Source: Pseudanabaena sp.
GTDB taxonomy: Bacteria > Cyanobacteriota > Cyanobacteriia > Pseudanabaenales > Pseudanabaenaceae
Direction: 5' to 3'
Assembly (NCBI GenBank): GCA_003249015.1
Contig: QBLS01000021.1
Location: 17,785-81,784, forward strand
DNA length: 64,000 nt
Both the position numbers and the translations under genes were made by a program. Below the pieces are notes generated by a model. It was given only the letters and a program-made list of their open reading frames with translations, made no database searches and was not told the origin of the DNA. Shown here one piece after another: positions 55,123-63,424 of this stretch (position 1 is the stretch's first letter; every line of letters begins with the position of its first letter).

Positions 55123-57333
55123 ATGAATTCACTAGAGAAAAGTACAGATTTACAGAAATATATCTTGATTTTAAAGAGACGGATTATCCCTGCAAGTGCA
55201 GTTTTTGTAGTTATAACTTCTTTAGTCACGCTATTTTCATTCATCCTAAAGCCCACCTACCAACTTGAAGGTAAATTACTGGTTAAAAGAGAAAGTGCAA
55301 CTTCTTCACTTACGGGCTTGGGCAAAGAATTAAGTGAACTCACTCCCTTGTCTGATACAGCTTTTCCTCTCGATACCCAAACTGAAATCCTCAAATCTGT
55401 TCCAATTATCGATAGGGTTATTAAGGATTTAGAAATACCTCCTGATCCTCTGCTCTATCTACAATTTTTTGGGAACGATGTTCAGATTAATCTTCCTTCC
55501 TTCGGACAGTCTGATAAAAGCAAACTGATCCTACGTCGTATTTTCTTGAAAAAACTAAAAGTGGAAAAAGCAAGAGGAACAGATGTTTTAGCGGTTACCT
55601 ACAGTGATACAGATCCCCAAAGAGGTGTGATGGTTGTGAATACCATCATGAACTATTATTTAGAAGATAATTTACGTGTCAATAGACTAGAAGCGGTTGC
55701 AGCAAGATTATTTATTGAAGATCAAGTACCCCAAGCAGAAAAAAAACTCCGCAATATCGAAGCGGCTTTAAGACAGTTCAGAGAAAATAGTCAAATAGTC
55801 AATTCAGAACAAGAAGCAATATCAGCAGTTAATGTTGATACCGAGGCCCAGAGACAAATTAATAAAGCTGAAGCTGACTTAGCTGATACAGAGGCTCAAT
55901 TGAGTACTTTGCAGAATAAGCTCAACATTTCCTCTGAGCAATCTATCTTATTAGCAAATATTAGTGATTCACAAGGCGTACAAAGAGCCTTACAAGACTT
56001 TCAACAGGCAGAGAGTAAATTGGCTATCGAAAGAAATCGTTTTACAGATGACAATCCTATAGTTGTTGCCTTAAGTAATGATGCTAAACGTTTCAAGCAA
56101 ATTCTTCGCGATCGCATTCAACAAGTAACACCGAACCAAAACGATAATGTAGAAAGTATTTTGCAAGTTGGTTTACTACAACAAACTTTAACGCAAGATC
56201 TAGTTCGATTAGAAGGTAAACGGACAGGGCTTATTAGTCAGTTAGAAACCTTACGTCAATCTAGAGATGCATCTAGAACTAAAGCTAATATTTTCCCTAA
56301 ATTATTGCAAAAACAGCAAGAATTAGACCAGCAATTACAGGCTTATCAGGCTACTTACACACAGTTATTGCAAAAACTACAAGAAATCAGAATTGCCGAA
56401 AATCAGGCGATCGGCAATGCACGCATTATCTCTGAGGCAGATATTCCCGATCAACCTTCTGCTCCATGGAAGCTTGTCTATGCAATCGTTGGTGCATTAA
56501 CGGGTGTATTACTAGGAGCAATTACTGCCTTTGTATTAGAGAATCGTGACAAGTCAATTTGGACGATTGAAGAGACTAGAAGAATATTTAACTGCAAACT
56601 ATTGTGCATAATTCCTCATCTTGATTTACCCAGCTCTGAATTAATTTTGAGAAATGAAATTCCTTCGCCTTTATGGGAATCTTATCGGATGTTGAGAGCT
56701 AGTTTAAATTATTTGGGTTCGATTAAATCACACAAAGTTATAGTTATTTCTAGTACTGTTCCTAATGAAGGGAAGTCTACAGTTTCTGCTAATTTAGCGA
56801 TCGCTATGGTTCAGACACAACAGAGAGTATTATTAATTGATGCCGATCTCCACAATCCTCGTCAACATGAGATTTGGTCATCATCCAATGATCTTGGCTT
56901 GAGCAACATCCTAGAAAGCAACATCAATATTTTATCAGCAATAAAGATAGGCGCGAATAGTCCTGATCTATTAACATCAGGATCATCAACTGCCAACCCA
57001 TCGGGTCTGTTAGATTCCCCAAAACTTGGAGCAACAATCAAGGAATTGTATAACCATTATGACTTCATTATTATTGATACTCCTCCATTAAGTATAGCTG
57101 CCGATGCAATAATTTTAGGTCAATTGTCCGACAATATCTTATTAATAGCTAGACCAGGTATAGTGGATTCCTTAAATGCAATTTTCGTAAAAGAAATGAT
57201 TGAAAAATCAGGTCAAAATGTTATGGGGCTTGTTATTAACGGAGTACATCCTAATCAAGATTCCCAAATTAAGCAGTACTTTGATAACACATATTATAAA
57301 GATAAGATTTCTTTAGACACAACTTCTAATTAG
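55123..57333 (+). CDS. Wzc-type polysaccharide co-polymerase / tyrosine autokinase
   Basis: A 736-residue BY-kinase. The N-terminal Wzz domain has a first membrane helix near 20-42. A long coiled-coil periplasmic part follows (about 180-430), then a second helix near 450-470. The cytosolic kinase has Walker A in STVPNEGKST near 545-553, Walker A' in VLLIDADLHNP and Walker B in FIIIDTPPL. The C-terminus carries a small tyrosine cluster (QYFDNTYYKDK), the usual autophosphorylation region. Such proteins control chain length and export of exopolysaccharide. It is divergent from the dehydratase-EAL gene, which fits one polysaccharide module. A decayed transposase begins right after its stop. Confidence 0.93.
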   Translation: MNSLEKSTDLQKYILILKRRIIPASAVFVVITSLVTLFSFILKPTYQLEGKLLVKRESATSSLTGLGKELSELTPLSDTAFPLDTQTEILKSVPIIDRVIKDLEIPPDPLLYLQFFGNDVQINLPSFGQSDKSKLILRRIFLKKLKVEKARGTDVLAVTYSDTDPQRGVMVVNTIMNYYLEDNLRVNRLEAVAARLFIEDQVPQAEKKLRNIEAALRQFRENSQIVNSEQEAISAVNVDTEAQRQINKAEADLADTEAQLSTLQNKLNISSEQSILLANISDSQGVQRALQDFQQAESKLAIERNRFTDDNPIVVALSNDAKRFKQILRDRIQQVTPNQNDNVESILQVGLLQQTLTQDLVRLEGKRTGLISQLETLRQSRDASRTKANIFPKLLQKQQELDQQLQAYQATYTQLLQKLQEIRIAENQAIGNARIISEADIPDQPSAPWKLVYAIVGALTGVLLGAITAFVLENRDKSIWTIEETRRIFNCKLLCIIPHLDLPSSELILRNEIPSPLWESYRMLRASLNYLGSIKSHKVIVISSTVPNEGKSTVSANLAIAMVQTQQRVLLIDADLHNPRQHEIWSSSNDLGLSNILESNINILSAIKIGANSPDLLTSGSSTANPSGLLDSPKLGATIKELYNHYDFIIIDTPPLSIAADAIILGQLSDNILLIARPGIVDSLNAIFVKEMIEKSGQNVMGLVINGVHPNQDSQIKQYFDNTYYKDKISLDTTSN

Positions 57334-57382
57334 TCTCAGAGACTTCCAAAATATGAATAGACCTGCTGAGAAATAAAAAGAT

Positions 57383-57768
57383 AGAGTCTGGATACTTTTC
57401 GAGAAATTCAGATATGCTGCTAGTCTTTCGTTCTGGTAATACCTTCTTGTATTCCAATTCTGTTTCTAATGTTGGCAACAATCTATGTACCTAATCATGC
57501 ACGCATGATTAAAAAATATTCCCATTAAGCCGAAGGTTGGATGGCATTTGCAGTACCTCAGTATGTAAAACATCTTGTCTCCGATTGTTCTCAATACAAA
57601 TTTCCTAACTCCTCCAATCACTCATTGAAGTTTTGCCTCTGGTTTGATTAGTTTTTGTCGATACTCTTCTTCCAACCTTAGCAGCAAAATCGTAAACCCT
57701 TTGTGGTTTAGCCCTGTCATTGCTCGGATTAACTGCTCTTGCTTGACGATACGTTCTACGCTTATCAT
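57383..57768 (-). pseudogene. Decayed IS5-like transposase, N-terminal half
   Basis: On the - strand a 48-codon frame starts at ATG 57768 and stops at 57622. It encodes QEQLIRAMTGLNHKGFTILL, the usual opening of cyanobacterial IS5-family transposases. Homology resumes in a second frame at about 57511-57573 (MFYILRYCKCHPTFGLMG) and in a third at about 57383-57490 (VHRLLPTL... YKKVLPERK). At least two frame breaks and a stop therefore disrupt it, and the DDE catalytic half is missing. I saw no terminal inverted repeats. The remnant fills most of the 614-bp gap after the kinase gene; the rest (57334-57382 and 57769-57947) shows nothing I recognise. Confidence 0.75.
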
Positions 57769-57947
57769 CTATGGCTCGCCTTTGCTATCCTTCTTTTATC
57801 TTATCTTTTATTTCCCAACAGGTCTAATGTATACCTATTGAATGATATGTATTCATAACACATTTGATTTCCTAGTTCACAAGACCAAACTGTTGTTCGC
57901 GAATCTTACGAAAAAATCTAATCAATTCTATCAGTTCTCTCCAAACT

Positions 57948-58439
57948 ATGGCTAAAGTTATCCCCGAAAAGTGTAAAAAATGTGCGATGCTTTCGGCAGA
58001 TCAGGCTCAAGAATTTCATGGTGAGTTGGGCGATCGCTGTTGGAATCCTGCGGTTTGCTATAGTCGCCGTTCCTATGCTCGTCATCGCGATCGCCGAAAT
58101 CTCATTCGCTCCCGTAAACGAGTTGATGCCGAGCAAAATTTAGTTGTGAATGCTGATGAGTTCGCGTCAGTGTTTTGGGCGGTGTTAGTGGTTTATCGGC
58201 AGTCGGGAACAGATACACCAATTCATGCAATCGCGGTTCAAGTCTGGAAAGGGCAAGAAAAGTTTGCGGCAGTTCCACCAATCCATTGTGCACGGATAGT
58301 TGCGAATCAGGTGCATACTTATGTTCAGAAAGTATTGGTTTTGCTAGAGTCAAATTATGGAATCAAGAAATTTGCTAGTCAAGAACGTCTCGATCCTTGG
58401 CTCTGTCCTTTGCGCCCATGTTCTTGTTATTCCAATTAA
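57948..58439 (+). CDS. Hypothetical protein with CxxC...C...C cluster
   Basis: A 163-residue protein I do not recognise. Its N-terminus has four cysteines (CKKC near 9-12, then RCWNPAVC), spaced like a small zinc site. A basic stretch (RRSYARHRDRRNLIRSRKR) follows, with a more ordinary globular part after it and a second cysteine pair at the end (CPLRPCSC). The layout suggests nucleic-acid binding, but that is inference only. It precedes the next hypothetical gene by a few bases in the same direction, so the two probably form an operon. HIP1 sites lie inside it, so it is not obviously foreign. Confidence 0.75.
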   Translation: MAKVIPEKCKKCAMLSADQAQEFHGELGDRCWNPAVCYSRRSYARHRDRRNLIRSRKRVDAEQNLVVNADEFASVFWAVLVVYRQSGTDTPIHAIAVQVWKGQEKFAAVPPIHCARIVANQVHTYVQKVLVLLESNYGIKKFASQERLDPWLCPLRPCSCYSN

Positions 58440-58453
58440 TTTTCAGTGTGCCC

Positions 58454-59116
58454 ATGAAAGTTAAACAGCTTGAGTTGGATTTATGGGATGTCCTTTCGAC
58501 TGCGAGACAGACTCCTGAAGATGCAAATTTTCTAATAGTGTTTAAACTTTTAGATTTGACTCTAGTTGATCTCGATACGCGATCGCAGTTACGAATAGCG
58601 GGAGAGGCGGTATGTCAGATTACAAATTTGTTTTGCGATCGCTCTAGCTTTTTATTTGAGGAGTTACGTTCTCGTGCAGCTAGTGGTGAGCCGATCATGG
58701 CTGATGATGCTTTTGATCACTATGTGCGACAGTCGATGGTGGTGGATTTTGACCAGTTTATTGAGCCGTTGCCGAGTTTGACTAGGAAGATTCCTGAACA
58801 GGCAAAAAATGGTAATTCGATTGTTGGTGCAATTGAAAAGGAGGTTTTGATTCAAGCTTTGGAACAGGAAAGTTTGCTTAGTTTGGAGGAGGAATTTGAA
58901 CGAGCGATTAGTACGGCTCATGCTGAAGATGTTTCGAGTTGGGTTGAGGCGATCGCGCAATACATTACAAATAATTCTTATCCTATGCGTCTGCAAGATT
59001 TGCAAACGGCTTTAAAACTGCCAATAGTGGAGATTTGGTTGGGTCTACTTTTAGGTGATTTCAAACTTGAGCAACGCGGAAGCTTTTATGACTCTAACAA
59101 GATTTGGGTTAGCTAA
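58454..59116 (+). CDS. Hypothetical cyanobacterial protein
   Basis: A 220-residue protein from the ATG at 58454. A longer frame from 58397 would overlap the upstream gene and adds a hydrophobic leader that does not look native, so I chose the later start. The sequence is acidic and probably helical (long LEEEFERAI-type segments in the middle), with no catalytic motif I can name. The C-terminal ~50 residues (LQDLQTALKLPIVEIWLGLLLG) look like a small winged-helix-style fold, a low-confidence reading. It ends four bases into the convergent cupin gene. Confidence 0.75.
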   Translation: MKVKQLELDLWDVLSTARQTPEDANFLIVFKLLDLTLVDLDTRSQLRIAGEAVCQITNLFCDRSSFLFEELRSRAASGEPIMADDAFDHYVRQSMVVDFDQFIEPLPSLTRKIPEQAKNGNSIVGAIEKEVLIQALEQESLLSLEEEFERAISTAHAEDVSSWVEAIAQYITNNSYPMRLQDLQTALKLPIVEIWLGLLLGDFKLEQRGSFYDSNKIWVS

Positions 59117-59436
59117 GCTGAAAGTTGCCCATGCACAGCGAGCCAAATACAGGCTGGCTCAATACTGGTATATTCAACACGATGCTTTGTATGCGCGGGA
59201 ATGAGCAAATAATCTCCCGCTTTTATTTTTATTCTTGTATCGTCTGTATAGGAAAGTTCAGCTTCACCTTGAAGCAAGATTACCCATTCATCAAGTTCTT
59301 GGTCATACCATTGTCCCGATGGGGTGGTTTGTCCTGTGGAAACAATGCGCTCAATCTGGATATTTTTACCAGAAACAATTTGCTCAAATTTTTCTAGCTG
59401 AGATACTTCTTGAGGAAGTTTGTATATGTTCGGCAT
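59113..59436 (-). CDS. Small cupin-domain protein
   Basis: A 107-residue single-domain cupin. The core has DEWVILLQGEAELSY (first cupin motif region) and PAHTKHRVEY (second), so the usual metal ligands are partly present. Stand-alone cupins of this size bind metals or small ligands and have many roles, so no reaction can be assigned. The gene lies 14 bp downstream of parB in the same direction and could be co-transcribed with parAB. It converges with the hypothetical gene at 58454-59116, the stops overlapping. Confidence 0.85.
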   Translation of the reverse strand: MPNIYKLPQEVSQLEKFEQIVSGKNIQIERIVSTGQTTPSGQWYDQELDEWVILLQGEAELSYTDDTRIKIKAGDYLLIPAHTKHRVEYTSIEPACIWLAVHGQLSA

Positions 59437-59450
59437 GGAATTTCCCTAGA

Positions 59451-60383
59451 TTATGTGCCAGAAATTAAAGATTCAATTTCCTGCATTAATTTTTCTAGAC
59501 GTTTTTGTTTTTTAGGATCACTCCAAACATTGGATTTTTTCAAGGCGCGTAATGTTGTATCCACTTGAATTTTTAATTTGTTTTGATCTTGCTTAGCTGG
59601 CTGTAATTGAGGCAATGCAGCAATTAGTTCACGAATCTGAACTAGAGATAATCCTTGATTGATCGCTTGATTAAGCAACTCTTGACGGGAGATCTCATCT
59701 TTGATTCTAGAGATCGCTAGAGCCTTGGTATATTCGATTCTGCCCTGCCGCAAAACATCTAGAATTTCTGACGGCAGTTTTAATAATGGCAAGCGAGATG
59801 TAATAAAAGATTCCCATTTAAAGCCTAGTGAGCTAAACACAGAGACAATTGCCTCATCATATTCAGGACTGGTCAAAACGTTTTGACCGATTTCACCACG
59901 AGTAATATGACGCATTCGATATAGCTGTGCAGTGACTTCATCGATTGACAGATTTAACTTTAAAACTAACAGTTGCAAAATCGCCTCAGTCTCTTCAACG
60001 GGGTTGATATCTTCACGTTGAAGATTCTCAACTAAAGCAATTTGTAATGCTTCCTCAGGAGTCATTTGACGTACAACTGCGGGAATTGTATCTAGACCAA
60101 CTTCTTTAGCAGCTCGATATCGACGTTCACCAGCCACCAATTCATAAGTATCATTATCAAGCGATCGCAGGAGGATAGGTTCAAGAATGCCATGTTGTCG
60201 GACAGACTCGACCAGCGTGATCATTTTTTCAGGATCAAAATAGCGGCGTGGCTGTTGGTTAGGTAATACGATCTTGGAGATGGGGATCGTATTGGGAGTG
60301 GTAGAATTTTGGGGTGAGTCATTTTCATTAAATAGGACAACATTTCTCAGTTTGAGTCGTTCTGGATTAGGCTGAGGTTTCAT
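59451..60383 (-). CDS. parB: ParB/Spo0J-family partition protein
   Basis: A 310-residue centromere-binding protein. The N-terminal ParB/Sulfiredoxin-like domain has QQPRRYFDPEKM, HGILEPILLR and the CTP-binding GERRYRAAK motif. ALVENLQREDINPVEEA-like sequence and a helix-turn-helix region follow in the middle. The C-terminal ~60 residues are charged and likely dimerise. It would bind parS sites and act with ParA to segregate a replicon. Its start codon overlaps the parA stop (ATGA). A copy of the candidate parS palindrome lies inside its own coding sequence, at the codons for GQNVLT. Confidence 0.93.
   Translation of the reverse strand: MKPQPNPERLKLRNVVLFNENDSPQNSTTPNTIPISKIVLPNQQPRRYFDPEKMITLVESVRQHGILEPILLRSLDNDTYELVAGERRYRAAKEVGLDTIPAVVRQMTPEEALQIALVENLQREDINPVEETEAILQLLVLKLNLSIDEVTAQLYRMRHITRGEIGQNVLTSPEYDEAIVSVFSSLGFKWESFITSRLPLLKLPSEILDVLRQGRIEYTKALAISRIKDEISRQELLNQAINQGLSLVQIRELIAALPQLQPAKQDQNKLKIQVDTTLRALKKSNVWSDPKKQKRLEKLMQEIESLISGT
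59871..59888. promoter_or_regulatory. Candidate parS site inside parB
   Basis: GGTCAAAACGTTTTGACC is an 18-bp perfect palindrome within the parB coding sequence. The same 18 bases form the centre of the 58-bp palindrome upstream of parA. Two exact copies of a long palindrome flanking a parAB pair is what a centromere and autoregulatory site looks like. It does not match the consensus Spo0J parS (TGTTTCACGTGAAACA). Confidence 0.6.
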
Positions 60384-61141
60384 AGTTTTTCTAGGGCAGT
60401 AGTAATCTCATCAAAAATCTCTATAATTGCCGAATTTTTCTTCGGTGATGTTGCTAATGGCTTGCCATATTCTGAGGCTTCAGCTAGGGCAGTAGCACGA
60501 GGAATTGGCGAAAACACTTGGGCGATCGGGGATAATTGTTCAACAATCGTTTCCAGAGTACGCTGATCAAGGGCATTTGCTGAGGAGAACATAGTAGGAA
60601 TAAAACCCGCAATTTTTAAGTCTTTGTTAAGCCGCCGTTGCACTTTTTTGACCGTACTTAGTAAAAAGTCTGTTCCCATCAATGCTTTGAATTGGGTTTG
60701 GATCGGAACAATAATTTCTGTGGCAGCAACTAAACTAATTTGGCTTAAGATGCCAAGACTGGGAGGACAATCAATTAATACAAAGTCGTAATTATCTATC
60801 ACTTGGGAAAGGGCTAACTTTAGCCTTAATTCGCGCTGATCGGCTAGGACTAACTCTTGCTCCGCATTAGCCAAGATAATACTTGATGGGGATAAATCCA
60901 TATTATGTAAGTCATGCAAAATAGCAATCGGTTCGTCAGTTTCAGACACAAGAGCATCATAAATTGTCTTGTCTAATTGGGTTACATCTAGCCCCATAAA
61001 TGTCGTCAAGGATGCTTGTGGGTCCATATCGAGGAGTAAGACACGATGCCCTTTTGTGGAGAGTTGGTATCCAATATTTTGAGTGACAGTTGTTTTACCA
61101 ACACCACCTGATTGATTAAAAAATGCAATTACATGAGTCAT
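60380..61141 (-). CDS. parA: ParA/Soj-family partition ATPase
   Basis: A 253-residue deviant-Walker ATPase. Walker A is NQSGGVGKTT at about 9-18 with the signature lysine, Walker A' is VLLLDMDPQ and Walker B is FVLIDCPPS near 125. It is the short type without an N-terminal DNA-binding domain, so repression of the operon would fall to ParB. It is the first gene of the parA-parB unit, with ATGA coupling to parB. Its start lies 57 bp from the 58-bp palindrome, which is a likely ParB-bound control site. The gene type is compatible with a plasmid or a chromosome. Confidence 0.94.
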   Translation of the reverse strand: MTHVIAFFNQSGGVGKTTVTQNIGYQLSTKGHRVLLLDMDPQASLTTFMGLDVTQLDKTIYDALVSETDEPIAILHDLHNMDLSPSSIILANAEQELVLADQRELRLKLALSQVIDNYDFVLIDCPPSLGILSQISLVAATEIIVPIQTQFKALMGTDFLLSTVKKVQRRLNKDLKIAGFIPTMFSSANALDQRTLETIVEQLSPIAQVFSPIPRATALAEASEYGKPLATSPKKNSAIIEIFDEITTALEKL

Positions 61142-61197
61142 GGATAGCAGTTTCTGACGTTTCTTATGAGAAGCATAACGGGTTATGGTAATTTTAG

Positions 61198-61255
61198 CGA
61201 GCGGTAATTTCAGATCTGGTCAAAACGTTTTGACCAGATCTGAAATTACCGCTCG
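61198..61255. promoter_or_regulatory. 58-bp perfect palindrome upstream of parA
   Basis: The left arm (61198-61226) and right arm (61227-61255) are exact reverse complements over 29 bp with no spacer. The centre is GGTCAAAACGTTTTGACC, the same palindrome found in parB, and it is embedded in AGATCT-containing arms. It sits between the divergent parA and SWIM-protein genes. Likely roles are a ParB-binding centromere or operator. As DNA it could also extrude a cruciform. Confidence 0.8.
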
Positions 61256-61312
61256 TCACAAAAAAAATGAAAAATGAAGATGCAACATAGCGAATGTTAA
61301 AATCATAGCAAT

Positions 61313-63202
61313 GTGAAAGTGCTTTTAAATATGCCTGTACCAAAGATTAGCGAATCAATGATTCGCCAAAATACAAGCGATAAATCTTTTGAGCGAGGTA
61401 AAGAATATGTGCGATCACAAGCAGTGCGTGATTTATTCTTGCGAGATCAAATTTTGCAGGCTTCAGTGGCAGGGAGTACTTACTATCGAGTGCGCATTGG
61501 CTTTAGAGATCGCGGCATTCAAACAGCAAAGTGTTCATGCCCTTACGATTTTGGTGGTTGGTGTAAGCATATTGTGGCAGTTTTATTAGTAGGTATGGAG
61601 CGACCACAAATTGAAGAGCGTCCTAGTTTAGTCGAAATGTTAGAAAAACTAGATCTAGAACAAACTCGCAAACTTTTACAAAACATCGCTGCTCAATCAC
61701 CTGATTTAGTCGATCTCATTGATATTCAGATCCAACTTTTAACCAGTATTAAAGAGAATAGATCTAAAGCTAGTAAGACAAATAAAAAAACTAGTAAAAC
61801 AGAAGCTCAACATCCCGAAATTGATCGATCTCCTTTTCGTCGGCAACTAGCTTACTCATTACAAAAATCTTTACGCAATTATGAGAATAGTTATTACGAT
61901 GAAGATGATCCTTTCACAGACATCATTTATGAAGAGATCGAAAAGACCAAAGTATTTCTCGAAGCTGGAGATTGTTTTCGCGCTTTCGTGATGTTGTATG
62001 CGATCGCTGAAGAATTATGTAACTACACAAAAGAAATCGAAAACTATTTGGGTGATGTGGCTAACTTAACCGATCATCTCGATCTCGCGATGGCTGAGGC
62101 AATTCTCTGGACAGATTTTTCGGTGAAGGAGCGGCAAAAGTGGGTGACAGAAATCGAAGGTACTCAGGATACACTCTGTGCAGAACTTGATTTTAGTCTT
62201 GCCGCCTTGATACGGGGTTGGGATGATCCCTATTTACAAGCAGTGCTGCAAGGCAAAGAAAAACCAGAAAATCTTGATCATCAATCTCCCCAAATCTCAA
62301 CTCAATTTAAAAGAAAAAAGTCAACTCTTCATAAGGGAGGGAATGTCTATGTTCACGAAACAAATCAATATCAATTAGTGGGAATTCGCCTCAGAATTTT
62401 GCAAGCCCAACAGCGTTTTGAAGAATACCTGAATCTGGCTAAAGATGCTGACATATTTACCAACTATATAAGTATGCTGGTCCAGTTGGGTCGTCATGAT
62501 GAAGCAATCGCAGAGGCAGAGAATGTCCAAGATGAAGATCAAGCTTTTGCCATAGCGCAGCAGTTGCTAGAGCATGGTTTTGAGAAGCAGGCTTTATATA
62601 TTGCTAATAAGGGATTGCAATTACAAGAGGAGGATGTTAAACGTTATCAGACGGTGGAGTTTGCGGAATGGACAGCCCTTTTAGCCGAAAGTTTAGGAGA
62701 GACAGGGATCTTGCTCAATGCCAAGATCATTGCGTTTAAACTCAAACCTTCCCTCGCTACTTATCACCAAATCCGTGACTTGAATAAGACTAAATGGAAG
62801 ACAACTAAAGATATTTTGCTCAAATATTTATTGCAATTCGATTCTTTTGCTGCTGCTGAAGCCAAGGTTAATATCTTTTTAGAGGAAAAGCTTTTTGACG
62901 AGGCGATCGCGATCGCTAATACTAGCTATTGTAAAACTTACGATAGATTGCGAGTCATGCAAGCAGTGATTAATTCTAATCCGCAGTGGGTCATCACAAA
63001 AGCGAAAGCTTTAACTGAGGATGTTATTACTCGTGGCAAATCCGATGATTATGAACAGGCGGTCTCTTGTTTGGAGCAAGTAAGAAATGGATATCGGATT
63101 TTAAAACAGGAAAAGGAATGGCTCAACTATCGCAATCAATTAGTTGAGGTAAATGCCCGTAAACGAAAGTTGATGGAATTAGTTAAGCACAAGGGAATTT
63201 AG
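61313..63202 (+). CDS. SWIM zinc-finger protein
   Basis: A 629-residue protein with a SWIM domain at about 65-95: CSCPYDFGGWCKHIVAVLL gives the CxC...CxH zinc ligands. The remainder is helical and repetitive, like TPR-type or SWIM-associated scaffolds. A low-complexity K/S/T-rich linker lies near 140-165. SWIM proteins usually bind nucleic acids or partners; no enzyme motif is visible. The GTG at 61313 is possible, but the ATG at 61331 (MPVPKISESMI) looks more natural. It is divergent from parA, with the 58-bp palindrome in the shared upstream region, so ParB binding could affect it too. Confidence 0.85.
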   Translation: MKVLLNMPVPKISESMIRQNTSDKSFERGKEYVRSQAVRDLFLRDQILQASVAGSTYYRVRIGFRDRGIQTAKCSCPYDFGGWCKHIVAVLLVGMERPQIEERPSLVEMLEKLDLEQTRKLLQNIAAQSPDLVDLIDIQIQLLTSIKENRSKASKTNKKTSKTEAQHPEIDRSPFRRQLAYSLQKSLRNYENSYYDEDDPFTDIIYEEIEKTKVFLEAGDCFRAFVMLYAIAEELCNYTKEIENYLGDVANLTDHLDLAMAEAILWTDFSVKERQKWVTEIEGTQDTLCAELDFSLAALIRGWDDPYLQAVLQGKEKPENLDHQSPQISTQFKRKKSTLHKGGNVYVHETNQYQLVGIRLRILQAQQRFEEYLNLAKDADIFTNYISMLVQLGRHDEAIAEAENVQDEDQAFAIAQQLLEHGFEKQALYIANKGLQLQEEDVKRYQTVEFAEWTALLAESLGETGILLNAKIIAFKLKPSLATYHQIRDLNKTKWKTTKDILLKYLLQFDSFAAAEAKVNIFLEEKLFDEAIAIANTSYCKTYDRLRVMQAVINSNPQWVITKAKALTEDVITRGKSDDYEQAVSCLEQVRNGYRILKQEKEWLNYRNQLVEVNARKRKLMELVKHKGI

Positions 63203-63218
63203 CGATCGCCATGCAAAC

Positions 63219-63342
63219 ATGAACCTATTCGAGAATCACCTCATCAGAATCACCCCTCGCCGATCGCCTACCTCCACGCAACCTCGAAGCATTCATCAGA
63301 CAAGAACATATCCTCGAACAAGGAAGACTGCCAAGCGGGTGA
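63219..63342 (+). pseudogene. Short rarA/mgsA-like N-terminal remnant
   Basis: From ATG 63219 the frame reads MNLFENHLIRI and then, after a one-base frame change, PLADRLPPRNLEAFIRQEHI and ILEQGRLP before a TGA at 63340. This is the familiar opening of the RarA/MgsA clamp-loader-like ATPase (LADRLRPRxLxEFxGQEHI). Only about 40 codons remain, without the Walker motifs. It lies in the 222-bp gap after the SWIM gene; the rest of the gap holds nothing else I can name. The similarity is recalled from the family, not searched. Confidence 0.5.
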
Positions 63343-63424
63343 AAGATTAGCAAGAATACGCGATCACGTATTCTCAAAATTAATGATTATTCATTGACTA
63401 CTAAAACTGCCCAGTCGAGAATAA

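Noticed and set aside
58397..58453. Longer start for the gene ending at 59116
   Set aside because: It would overlap the upstream gene and adds a hydrophobic leader read from another gene's coding sequence; the ATG at 58454 is cleaner.
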